Assembly: GCA_900128565.1 (NCBI GenBank)
Contig: LT635936.1
Coordinates: 1 to 39,166 of the forward strand
Length of the DNA: 39,166 bases
Reading direction: 5' to 3'
From: Stramenopiles sp. TOSAG23-6
Lineage: Eukaryota; Sar
This document shows, in pieces, positions 1-8,631 of the stretch; position 1 is the stretch's first letter; each line of letters opens with the position of its first letter. A program made the position numbers and the translations under genes. Under the pieces are notes generated by a model. It made no database searches and was not told the DNA's origin. It saw only the letters and a list, made by a program, of their open reading frames with translations.

Positions 1-55
1 TTTGTACCTAACAAATTTTAGTTTTTTTTTTTGAAATATTTTTCCAAAATACATG
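1..55 (+). repeat. 3' part of an introner-like intron
   Basis: The window opens inside a copy of the intron family described for 3056-3156 and others. It has TTTGTACCTAAC at 1-12, then a T-rich stretch with GAAATATTTTTCCAAAATA ending at CATG 52-55. The last part is nearly identical to the end of the intron at 13201-13292 (GAAATATTTTTCCAAAATAG), but here the position of the AG is AC. The only upstream AG is at 20-21, which would add a Phe-rich run to the protein. The 5' half is outside the window. Confidence 0.75.
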
Positions 56-1380
56 GGCCTGTGATGGCATCTACCGGAGGACCCAATACACTAGTCTCTA
101 CTTCTTTAACACCCGAAGTTTCGGATGCTATACGAATGTCTGCAACTATTGAAAATTCAGGACAATGCACTGCTCTTCGTCATGCAGTGGTTCCGTGTAC
201 TTTAGATGAAGCTCACTCCATTTTTGATGGATGTGTAACACTCTCCTCGCCTAATGAAGCTTTGAAAAAAGGTGAATTTGCTGCGATTTATGACTTTGCT
301 TCAGATGTTATGAAATTAGAGAAAGGTTACAAAACTCATTTAGAAAATTCAAATGTTGCGTTAAAACATTCAAAGAATCTTCCTGGTTATGGTATTGAAG
401 AACACTGGCGGAATGTTTACGCAGATGTGACGTCACCAACTGAAAATATAAAATCGGGCAAATTTATATCAAAACTTTCCCGATGGCTTGTAGAAAATCA
501 ACCGATCACTTTAGCTATCAATGATGAAGAAAATAACTATACCCTTTCAAAACAATTATTTGAACAAACAGGACAGGTAGTTTACACTGTTGGTACAATA
601 CATAATCCAGCACTAACTTGTCAGGCTCGTCCACAAGATTCTGAAATATTTGGTGAATTTCCTGTCCGTCGAGATCTCTCACAATTTACGAAATATCCAG
701 TTATTGTACCATCATCAACTCCATCATACAATTCCACATACAATAAAAAATGGCTGAGTAAAATGGGTGGCTCTGGTCCAAGTGGTTTATTTGAATGGAA
801 AGCAAATGTAGCGCAATCTGCGATACACTTAATAGAATCAGTAAAATCTCAAGAAACAAAAGGATTCATGCGTGTAGTTCATGAATATTTATCTGATGCT
901 TTATTTGAGAATCCTAAATTAGGCCGAGGAGTCCGTACAACTTTATATGGATTACAAACGACACCTTTAAATGGTCAACTCAATTTCATTCGCTGTGATG
1001 AAAAAATGTCATTTGATGACCTTGCACCTTATGTTTGGCCGTTTTTTTTAACTTCTGCTCTACCTTTGCTCAAAGTATCTCTTTCACCATCTAATCAAAA
1101 GATAGCAGATGTACTTAAAACGCATGGTGTGAATACTATCATTGAATCCGCTGAGTCATTTACTGTTACCGCAAACGATGCTTTTAACATCACTTACCCA
1201 GAATTGTTTACAAGACGCAAAGAATGGCCACTCGCAGGTCAATTTATTTCACTTTATTTTTGTTGTGGTCACATCAAATCCACACATGATACTAAAGGTG
1301 GAAACGCCCCAGACAAAAAATTTATAGATGCTTTTGTTTCATCCAAAAAATGGCTTTCTATGAGAACTTTATCTGTTTAA
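52..1380 (+). CDS. PutA/P5CDH-type aldehyde dehydrogenase, 5' part missing
   Basis: This is the C-terminal part of an aldehyde dehydrogenase resembling delta-1-pyrroline-5-carboxylate dehydrogenase, in particular the ALDH module of bacterial PutA. That enzyme oxidises glutamate semialdehyde to glutamate with NAD(P) in proline breakdown. Visible signs are STGGPN (like ETGGQN of PutA) near the start and SGQCTALR, whose Cys codon is at 166-168 and fits the catalytic Cys of GQRCSALR. The query is one residue shorter there. The Rossmann half must lie upstream, outside the window. The exon is preceded by the 3' end of an introner-like intron that ends around CATG at 52-55, so the exact exon start is uncertain. 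The frame is open from about 22 but has no ATG at its start. The stop is TAA at 1378-1380. The gene is convergent with the dynein light chain gene. Family assignment is fairly sure; the precise substrate is inferred. Confidence 0.7.
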   Translation, partial: HGPVMASTGGPNTLVSTSLTPEVSDAIRMSATIENSGQCTALRHAVVPCTLDEAHSIFDGCVTLSSPNEALKKGEFAAIYDFASDVMKLEKGYKTHLENSNVALKHSKNLPGYGIEEHWRNVYADVTSPTENIKSGKFISKLSRWLVENQPITLAINDEENNYTLSKQLFEQTGQVVYTVGTIHNPALTCQARPQDSEIFGEFPVRRDLSQFTKYPVIVPSSTPSYNSTYNKKWLSKMGGSGPSGLFEWKANVAQSAIHLIESVKSQETKGFMRVVHEYLSDALFENPKLGRGVRTTLYGLQTTPLNGQLNFIRCDEKMSFDDLAPYVWPFFLTSALPLLKVSLSPSNQKIADVLKTHGVNTIIESAESFTVTANDAFNITYPELFTRRKEWPLAGQFISLYFCCGHIKSTHDTKGGNAPDKKFIDAFVSSKKWLSMRTLSV

Positions 1381-1547
1381 TACTATTTTCATACTATTTT
1401 TGTAAATAAAAAACGAAATCACCAAAATGATGTGAGGTTGAAAACTTGATATATTTATTTACTATAATCCAAACTATATAAATTATAAATTGTATGAATG
1501 CTCCATATTTCGTTCTGTAAAAAGTTGTGAAATTTTAAAAACTTTGT

Positions 1548-1868
1548 TCAACCGTGTTGGAACACCAAAACACCAACACTACCGACAAAAAAATATATTG
1601 TTTTTGCTTTTTCAGCCGTAATAAAAGATCCAAATGATTTCCCTACAGCAACATGCCAAGTTCCTTGATATTTTTCATCAAATGCTGTTTTTATCAACTT
1701 TGCACAACCTTGGTAGAATTGAACTTCACCCTTTTCTTGTTGTTGCAATACTTTCTGAGCTAAACTGACTGCAAATGTAGCATATTCTTCTTGTGCATCG
1801 ATGAGAATTCGTCGAACCTTTGCATTATATAAAGCACTTTCATCTGACTTTTTTAAAACTTCTGGCAT
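1548..1868 (-). CDS. dynein light chain (DYNLL/LC8 superfamily)
   Basis: A 106-residue protein of the LC8-type dynein light chain family, a small dimeric hub bound to dynein intermediate chain and other partners in cytoplasmic or axonemal motors. The C-terminal half carries the family signature: FDEKYQGTWHVAVGKSFGS, then an ITAEKAKTIYFFVG strand and a final GVLVFQHG, matching the known FD.KY.P.WHC.VG..FGS pattern and the last beta strand. It is slightly longer at the N-terminus than the roughly 90-residue LC8 and may be an axonemal-type member. The start ATG at 1866-1868 is the first in frame; the stop is at 1548. It faces the P5CDH-like gene tail to tail. Its presence implies dynein motility or transport and probably a flagellated stage. 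Confidence 0.9.
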   Translation of the reverse strand: MPEVLKKSDESALYNAKVRRILIDAQEEYATFAVSLAQKVLQQQEKGEVQFYQGCAKLIKTAFDEKYQGTWHVAVGKSFGSFITAEKAKTIYFFVGSVGVLVFQHG

Positions 1869-2278
1869 TCTAAGATATTCTGTAAAGGGTGTTTTAATTT
1901 ACCTTCTTAATGATGCTTCCTAATGTGAACTTTTTTTTTCTCCCGAGACACTTTGAATATCAGAATTCAGATTTAGATTATTGTGAGGTGTATCCTCATT
2001 CCTCAAATTATAGAATGTAACGAACAAATAGATTTCGTGTTTTGAAAAAACATTTGAAGCATAATTTGAAATTTGCCAATCAAATCTAAATCGGCAATGA
2101 TGACATTGTTTGATGTCTCTCTCTTGAGAGTCTCTCTTGACTTGCATCATGTTATAGTAATAGTCTTTTACATTGACGACTCTTTGTATTTGTATTTGAA
2201 TANTTTTTACAACATTCGTTCCCATTACATTTTAGACATTTGACATCACATAAGAACACTTTGTAGTGGTAGAACGAT
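1869..2278. other. divergent intergenic region
   Basis: A 410-bp region between the divergently read dynein light chain and membrane kinase genes. It contains the only ambiguous base of the window (N at 2203). A 101-codon open frame on the minus strand (1920-2225) runs through the N and has low-complexity, Asn/Lys/Ile-rich content; I regard it as chance. No RNA gene or recognisable promoter motif was seen. Confidence 0.6.
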
Positions 2279-4962
2279 ATGAGCATGAATAATGCTGACC
2301 ATATACCTGTTCAGCGACAATTTAGCGAGCAAGGTTATGAAAACAGCAGTGAAAGTAAAGGAAAAAGCTTCTCAATAGTCAAACCTAAAAATGACCGTGT
2401 GTCGGCAAAATTAAGAGATGCTTCTACGAGAGGGAGAATTGAAAAGAATCTTCAACCTGCAACATCATTTAAATTACTTGAACCTAAATCGTCCCGTGAT
2501 CGTTTGCGTAACAAAAACCGAAGTTTATCTGAAAATGGCGACGTATATTTAGACTATTTGACTCTGAACTTCGTTGATGGTTCCATAAGCGGAATGGCAA
2601 GTCTTTATATTACAGAAATAGAATTAAAATATAGGCAATCTCATGCATATAACTATGCGAGTACTTTTGCGTGGGTGTATGGCGCACTTGCTGTCTGGCA
2701 ACTTCTATATATAATTCTTGGTTTACTTATTATTTTCCAGGGAGAAGTTCATAATGAATGTTATTCCAGGAATATTTATAGCGTATTATTTTCATTTTCT
2801 GCCTGTTTAGCATTCTTAGCGACTGGTTTAACTTTAAAAATACAACCCCAAAATTTGTTTTCCTTTGGGAAAATGGGGGAAAGTACTCGATTACAATATT
2901 TTATCAGTGTCATGTGGATCTTTGTGACAGTAGGGTACAGAATCACATCAATGGAACTTCTTTGCGGTGGTGACGGAACTCCTAACAATGGTATTCGTGC
3001 AGGTGATATTCTTATGGTTGGATTGGGACAACAGAATATTATGTACTTACTCATGTACGTTTTCATCATTTATTATTCAATTTCAAAAAAAAAACATTTC
3101 ATACCAAATTTTGTACTAACAAATTCCAAATTTGACATATTTTTCACCAAAACATGGGCAGTTTATGCTCTGGTTTGCGGTCACCATTTGTGCTTGTCAC
3201 TTTGTGCACAATCAATTCGCTTAGTTGGTTGGAGAGTCTTTACTTTGCTTATCGACCAATGAATGATTATGATGTTATGAATTCAATAGACTCTATCCAT
3301 AACTCTCAGTTGTTACCCGTTTCTTCAACCAATAGAATTGTGCACAGCTTTGATTCTACAGAAATAAGGCAAAGTATTATCAATCTTGGAGTGGTATTAA
3401 TGGCATCATTGATGTGTTATTATATGGTTCGAAAACTTGACCAAATGAAAAGAAGTTCATTTCTCACTTTATGGCAATTGAGGGAAGCAAATGTACGTCA
3501 TGAATTTAAAATTTATTTGTTTTGTACGAAATTTTGTGCCAAAGGATTTCTTTTTGAGTTTTGATGGTGTATATTTAATCTAAATCATGAATGTAAAGTC
3601 ATTCCATAACGAATTCCTAATTGGATATATTTTTTCAAAACAAATATCGATGCTGATATACAAATAAATCCATTTGCAACGCCAAACTTACGAGCATGGT
3701 TAAGTGGTCGATCTAGTTTCCGTTTTTCGCACAATTCAAGTGAAAGAGCCTCTAGAATTGAAGCAAATAGACAATCTAGAAATTTAAGTAAATCTGGTTC
3801 CATACGTACAAATTTACGAAATTCACTTATTGATAATTCTCAATATTCTGAGAGAGGCTATAACGAAAGTAAAGATGGTACAAATAACTACAAGCTAATA
3901 TGGGATATTGAGAATAGTGGAAAATCATTAAACGACGATTCGTTTCAAAACAGAAATAAACAAATAGAAAAAAGCCGAGAATGGATGCTCCGACAACGGC
4001 AGAGACCGTCATTCAGAGGTGCAGTTCAAATCGATCACCAATGGCAAATAGAGTTTTCACGGTTAAATATTTTAGAAAAGGTTGCTTCAGGTGCTTCAGG
4101 TCAAGTATTTAAAGCAGAGTATCTAGGTGTTCCTTTAGCCGTAAAGCAAATCTTTTCCACAATGATTTCAGAAGATCTTGATGAATTTTCTCGCGAACTC
4201 TCACTCCTAGCAAAAGTTGACCGACATCCAAATGTTGTACGACTTATGGGCATAGCAAAGGAGAAACCAAAACAAAAATTACCACCTTCGTTATACATTT
4301 GTATGGAATGGGTTAATGAGAACATGGAAAAGTTATTGGAAGATTCAAAGCGAGCTCCGAAAGATCTCTCTCAAGTCAATGACCTTAAGATTGTACTGCG
4401 ATTAGCACAACAGGTTTGTGCTGCAATGGTTCATTTACATCGTCAACGATGTCTTCATCGTGATCTCAAACCAGCAAATGTGTTAATTACACCTGAAATG
4501 CATGTTAAAGTTTGTGATTTTGGTGTGTCAAATTTGGGCTCAAATATTTTCAGAAAGTCAAAAGGTAAACGAATGCAACTTGCTAGTGGTGTTGGAACGC
4601 CTGGTTATATGGCTCCAGAAATGTACAGTGCTGAGCCTGTCGTTGGCTTTGAAGCCAATGCAAAGGTAGATGTGTTTGCATTTGGAGTACTATTAGCCTC
4701 TTTATGTACCTCAAACCGACCATATGGCAATGAGATCTCAGAACTTTCCCAATGGTGGTCAATTGATCGCTGGACAGTAGCAATGCAAAATGAAGGTTTA
4801 GTACCATATCTCGAGCCTTCCTGCAAAGTACCCAAGCAATTAGCTGATTTAATAGGTCAGTGTTGTGATTTTGATCCGCTTAGTAGACCTTCTTTCAAAC
4901 GTATTTCGTCATATCTTGCTAGAATAAGTAAAACAAGTCTTCCTCGGGAAACACTCGAATGA
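2279..4962 (+). CDS. polytopic membrane TKL-type protein kinase (two introns)
   Basis: Three exons, about 2279-3055, 3157-3492 and 3646-4962, give about 809 residues. The N-terminus (about 110 residues) is polar and basic. Hydrophobic segments follow, such as WVYGALAVWQLLYIILGLL, a YSVLFSFSACLAFLATGL segment, YFISVMWIFVTVGY, one near IMYLL, FVLVTLCTINSL and IINLGVVLMASLMCYYM: six or so membrane passes. A Ser/Asn-rich linker leads to a C-terminal kinase domain (from about 4040) of tyrosine-kinase-like type, with ASGASGQVFKAEY glycine loop, LAVKQI lysine, HRDLKPAN catalytic loop, DFGVSN and GTPGYMAPEMY. All key catalytic residues are present, so it should be active as a Ser/Thr kinase at a membrane. 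Multi-TM TKL kinases are known in oomycetes; the ligand is unknown. The upstream open frame of exon 3 extends well before its first ATG (3985) and must be joined by splicing. Exon joins are inferred. Confidence 0.8.
3056..3156 (+). repeat. introner-like intron 1 of the membrane kinase gene
   Basis: 101 bp between two CATG copies (3052-3055 and 3153-3156). It starts TACGTTTTCATC, has the core TACCAAATTTTGTACTAAC at 3102-3120 (an exact TACTAAC branch-site motif) and ends ATATTTTTCACCAAAACATG. Removal between the direct repeats joins ...LLM to GSLCSG in frame. A conventional GT-AG alternative is also in frame: GT at 3055-3056 and AG at 3160-3161 (end of CATGGGCAG). The two differ by a couple of residues. 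Confidence 0.8.
3493..3645 (+). repeat. introner-like intron 2 of the membrane kinase gene, enlarged
   Basis: 153 bp between two CAAAT copies (3488-3492 and 3641-3645). It begins GTACGTCATG and has the core GTACGAAATTTTGTGCC at 3524-3540. About 80 bp of unique sequence follows, then a second CCTAATTGGATATATTTTTTC-type end. Both flanks are in phase 0, and the join reads REAN-IDADIQ. No AG occurs between the 3' family end and 3692. The AG at 3597-3598 leads to in-frame stops, so a conventional acceptor is not evident. Confidence 0.7.
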
Positions 4963-5166
4963 GCAAGTATAATTGAACTTTGAGTAAAGAAACATAACTT
5001 TGCTCATCTGAAGTTTGTCAGTGAAAAACAATTCTTTTAATATACTATTACTATAAACTATTTCTGCAAGTGTTTTTATTTTACAAACCAAAGAATGGGT
5101 TTTCAAAAAAGAGTACTCTTAATAAACTTTGGTGGGGATAGTTTTCTCATATATTTGAAGACCATA
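4963..5166. other. convergent 3' spacer
   Basis: 204 bp between the tail-to-tail membrane kinase and cNMP-dependent kinase genes. AT-rich, no gene seen; it must hold both polyadenylation regions. Confidence 0.5.
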
Positions 5167-7458
5167 TTAAAATCCAACAAATTCAGGATTTTTTATGTCT
5201 ACCGCCATCGTTTCTTCTCGGGTAAACTCACCTGTGATCATAGGGTTGTATTCAGATCCCATACTTTGAGTCATACGTACACTCGATTTTGTAAAAGCCG
5301 GTGGTTTATTGAAGGGTAAATTGTATTTTTTACTCTCCACTTTTTGCCAGATGATACCATCGAAATATTCATGCATTCTCAAGTCATCAAATCCGCCACT
5401 CATCATTCCTAAGCGGAGAGCAGGGTTTTTGTTGAGTAATGCAGTCACAAAACCATGAGTTGCTTTACCTTCAACGTTCGGGTGGAATGAAAGTGTTTTG
5501 TTACAATGTACAATTCGTGAAAACATAGTCATTTGATCTTCAGAAACAAATGGAGTTTGGTGGTGAATTAACTCATACGCTATAATCCCCAGTGCCCAAT
5601 AATCAACTGCTTTATTGTGACCAGTGGCAAGAATTATTTCTGGTGCCAGATATTCGGGTGTTCCAACAAGCGTGCTAGTTTTTGTTCCAGGTTTTATGCG
5701 CTTAGCAAAACCAAAATCAACGAGCTTTATGTATCCATCTTTGCAGAGTAAAATATTTTCAAGTTTTATATCACGGTGTGCAAAGCCTGCTTCGTGGACT
5801 CTCTTTAGCGCAGATGTCAAAATGGTGACATACACTCGCGCCATACTTGATTGTAAACCCCCAAGCGAAGTTCTTGGAAGATTTTTAGATGCATACATCA
5901 AGTGCCACATATCACCACCAGCAATGTATTCGGTGATAAAGTACAAGGTCTTTTCGTCTTGCCAGGTTCCGAGGAGATCCATGATAAAAGTGGATCCCTT
6001 GAAGCAAATCAGTGCATCTCTCTCACGTGTAATGTTTTCTTCCTGATTTGTATCAAGTAGATGTGATTTATGAATAGCTTTTACAGCCACGTAGTTGCCG
6101 GTAGCTTTATGAGTAGCTAAATACACGTTACCATAAGTACCTGCACCAAGCTGTCCTTCACATTTATAATCTTTGAGTGATATGCGAATATCACACTGGT
6201 CGGGACTTTGTTCTGTCGCAATTATTTCACTGGTATTTGGTACTGCATTAATTAGTTCTTTCTTGAGTTTTACCAGTTTTTCATTGTGTGCTTCAATATG
6301 AGCTGCTTGTTTTGCTCTGTTCTGCTCCTCCCGCTCTATAACAGATTGTTCGATGACTTCTTGAGGCAGTAACTTAACAAAATCATCTGCTGTCAGCTGG
6401 AGGCAAACTACTGTAGTTGAAATTACGGTCACGGTTGCCATTCGTTTTGAAATTTTGTTGTCTTTAGACAGTAATGCCATCTCCCCGAAATGATCTCCTT
6501 TTCGTAATGTGGCCACGGGTACAGTACTTTTGCGGCGACTAATATTCTTCGGGGAACATTTTTTATCATAAGAGTTTTCTTGAGGTGTCGTCTTCGTATT
6601 ACGGCGGTCTGTTGAATCTGGAGAAACTTTTTCCCGTTTCCGACGAGAAAGTATGTTTGTCAACTTAGATTTCATATTTGTTCTTTGAGTTGCATCACCA
6701 TCAAGGTCGTTATTTTCATCATAGTTACAACGAGTAGAATCTTGTGCAACTGAACAGACACCATCAAACACTATGTAGAAAGAATCACCAGCATCACCCT
6801 CTGTAATAATTTTTGTCCCTTGCTTGAACTTCTTTTCAACCATGACATCAGTCAACGCAATCAATTGTAAGTGTGAGAGACTTGAGAGTAGAGTAACTTG
6901 CTTTAAAAACCCTAGAATCTCTACCTGGCGGGATGATGCACACTGATGCATCAAGGAGCGAAATATGGATCTTGTCATTACCCAAACTGTTCCAGGCAAT
7001 GAACAAATTACACTTGCAGTCCGTGGTAACTTTGCGTTGATCAAACCTGTTTCGCCAAAAGCAAATGGTGCACCAATTACACGTTCATCGTCGCCATCAT
7101 CACCTACCCTAATATTGACTTCACCTGATTCGAGCATGAAAAATTCCTCATTATGGGTTTCATCTTTTTGGATTAAGACGTCACCTTTATTTATATCTCT
7201 TTTGAACATTGCATCAATCATAGATCTAAGCTGATACAATTCAATTGCACGAAACAGAACGTGTTTACGCAAAGTTTCTAAAATGATTTCTTTCGTCTTT
7301 GAACTTTTCTCACCAGTAGACGTTGAACTTTCATTGACTTCATCTGAAGCACAATATATATTCTCGCGTGGACAAATTTCAGTCGCTGGCTTTTGCAACT
7401 TGATCGAAGCTCGGCTTTTCCTCGATGGTATATCGATTTTTTTTGCTGATTCCGTCAT
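5167..7458 (-). CDS. cyclic-nucleotide-dependent AGC protein kinase (PKG-like)
   Basis: About 763 residues from the first true ATG at 7456-7458 (an upstream TTG at 7470 is not needed). Two cyclic-nucleotide-binding domains come first, at about 65-175 and 180-370. The first has the cassette FGETGLINAKLPRTAS, with the Glu and Arg that hold the cyclic nucleotide. The second has FGEMALL and the Arg of KRMATV, but is interrupted by about 75 polar residues. A coiled linker leads to an AGC kinase domain (about 430-700) with GAGTYGNVY, VAVKAIHK, HRDIKLEN, DFGFAKR and GTPEYLAPE. All on one chain, as in cGMP-dependent kinases, rather than split as in PKA. The activating nucleotide (cGMP or cAMP) cannot be read off. 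The C-terminus has an AGC-like tail ending EFVGF. No intron. Confidence 0.9.
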   Translation of the reverse strand: MTESAKKIDIPSRKSRASIKLQKPATEICPRENIYCASDEVNESSTSTGEKSSKTKEIILETLRKHVLFRAIELYQLRSMIDAMFKRDINKGDVLIQKDETHNEEFFMLESGEVNIRVGDDGDDERVIGAPFAFGETGLINAKLPRTASVICSLPGTVWVMTRSIFRSLMHQCASSRQVEILGFLKQVTLLSSLSHLQLIALTDVMVEKKFKQGTKIITEGDAGDSFYIVFDGVCSVAQDSTRCNYDENNDLDGDATQRTNMKSKLTNILSRRKREKVSPDSTDRRNTKTTPQENSYDKKCSPKNISRRKSTVPVATLRKGDHFGEMALLSKDNKISKRMATVTVISTTVVCLQLTADDFVKLLPQEVIEQSVIEREEQNRAKQAAHIEAHNEKLVKLKKELINAVPNTSEIIATEQSPDQCDIRISLKDYKCEGQLGAGTYGNVYLATHKATGNYVAVKAIHKSHLLDTNQEENITRERDALICFKGSTFIMDLLGTWQDEKTLYFITEYIAGGDMWHLMYASKNLPRTSLGGLQSSMARVYVTILTSALKRVHEAGFAHRDIKLENILLCKDGYIKLVDFGFAKRIKPGTKTSTLVGTPEYLAPEIILATGHNKAVDYWALGIIAYELIHHQTPFVSEDQMTMFSRIVHCNKTLSFHPNVEGKATHGFVTALLNKNPALRLGMMSGGFDDLRMHEYFDGIIWQKVESKKYNLPFNKPPAFTKSSVRMTQSMGSEYNPMITGEFTREETMAVDIKNPEFVGF

Positions 7459-7783
7459 AGCGTTTACCAAGTATTATTTATTTAATTCTCTTCGAATAGG
7501 GAGTTTGTAATATTATTACTGGGTCGGAGATGAACTGAGTAAGCTTCATCGAAGCTTTAAACCCAAGGCATCTTCTTGACAAGTCCGGGTAAAAAAACAA
7601 AAAAAAAGTACTTTCTTCTTGAACAAACCTGTTTTTCAAATTGGCCTGGCCAACCATCAAGAAGGCAAGTCAGTCCCTAAAAATCATAAAAATCATAAGA
7701 GAAATTTATATTCTTGAATAACATTATTATTGGAGTTTGGAAGTCCGTGACGTTGTCAGGTGAATTGAGAAGTGAAAAAAAAC
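7459..7783. other. divergent intergenic region
   Basis: 325 bp between divergent kinase and MYND-TPR genes, presumed to hold both promoters. No RNA gene, repeat or clear motif recognised beyond an A-rich tract around 7589-7609. Confidence 0.5.
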
Positions 7784-8593
7784 ATGTCAACGTCGTCAAA
7801 GATAAGTGGACAAACGTGTTATTTTTGCGGGAAAATTACACTTTCTGAAATGCGTTGTGGCGGTTGTCATATGGTTTGGTACTGCAATAAGACGTGTCAA
7901 AAAAAATCCTGGAAAGCTGGGCATAAGGAAGAGTGTGCCCAATTCAAGTCTCAAAAGAAATCTAAGGGAAAAGCACTACTGGATGCAAACGCTTATGACC
8001 GTCGGGGTGCACGGTATCTAGGAAAGAGGAAGTGGAAAAAAGCCGAAGCGGAGTTTAGAAAGGCTTTATCCATATTACCACCAAGAGTTGAAGGCGAGCC
8101 ATCCATATTTTTTGAAAATCGTGCCAAAGCTTTAAATAGTATCGCCTGTGCCTTAATACAACAGGGTCGAAAAACCGAAGCAGAGAAAACATTACGCCAG
8201 TCCTTGCAAGAGTGGCCTCAATATTATAAATCTTTGTTTGATTTGGCGCAATTATTCAAAATGAGGGGAGATATAGAAAGATGTTTTAGTACACTTAAAG
8301 AAGGGATTACAGTTGATTCAACATTTAAGCCTATGATCGATATGTTTTGTGGTATGGTATTTGAAGACGTTCAAACAAAAATGAAAACAGAACCTCAACG
8401 CGCCATAGAAGTTGCAAGAGATGCCGTGTCGTTACTTCCACAAAATGTAAAATTGCGAATGGTGTGTTCGACAGCCTTAACTATGAATATGCAATTCGAA
8501 GAAGCAAAGAATGAGATTGAAGTTGCCTTAACAATCGACCCGGGTAACCAGTCACTACTTTCAACACGGGCAAAACTTAACAAAATTATTTGA
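7784..8593 (+). CDS. MYND zinc finger and TPR protein
   Basis: 269 residues from ATG at 7784 (a GTG four codons earlier opens the frame but the ATG is the likely start). Residues about 12-51 form a MYND zinc finger: CYFCG, MRCGGCH, WYCNKTCQ, WKAGHKEEC, with the full Cys/His set. The rest (about 65-269) is helical and TPR-like: a GARYLGKRKWKKAEAEFRKA repeat, then NSIACALIQQGRKTEAEKTL, YKSLFDLAQLFKMRGD and CSTALTMNMQFEEAKNEIEV. MYND fingers and TPRs are both protein-interaction modules. No SET domain is present, so it is not a SMYD methyltransferase. Function unknown. It ends 38 bp from the end of the convergent neighbour, so the 3' UTRs must overlap. Confidence 0.85.
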   Translation: MSTSSKISGQTCYFCGKITLSEMRCGGCHMVWYCNKTCQKKSWKAGHKEECAQFKSQKKSKGKALLDANAYDRRGARYLGKRKWKKAEAEFRKALSILPPRVEGEPSIFFENRAKALNSIACALIQQGRKTEAEKTLRQSLQEWPQYYKSLFDLAQLFKMRGDIERCFSTLKEGITVDSTFKPMIDMFCGMVFEDVQTKMKTEPQRAIEVARDAVSLLPQNVKLRMVCSTALTMNMQFEEAKNEIEVALTIDPGNQSLLSTRAKLNKII

Positions 8594-8631
8594 AATTATT
8601 AAAGATATTATTTTGTCATATATTTTATTTG

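Noticed and set aside
1381-1547. tRNA or small RNA genes in the spacers
   Set aside because: I looked through all spacers for cloverleaf-like or T-loop (GTTCRANTC) patterns and saw none that I could support by eye.
1920-2225. 101-codon open frame on the minus strand
   Set aside because: Crosses an ambiguous base, has low-complexity composition and lies in the promoter space of two divergent genes.
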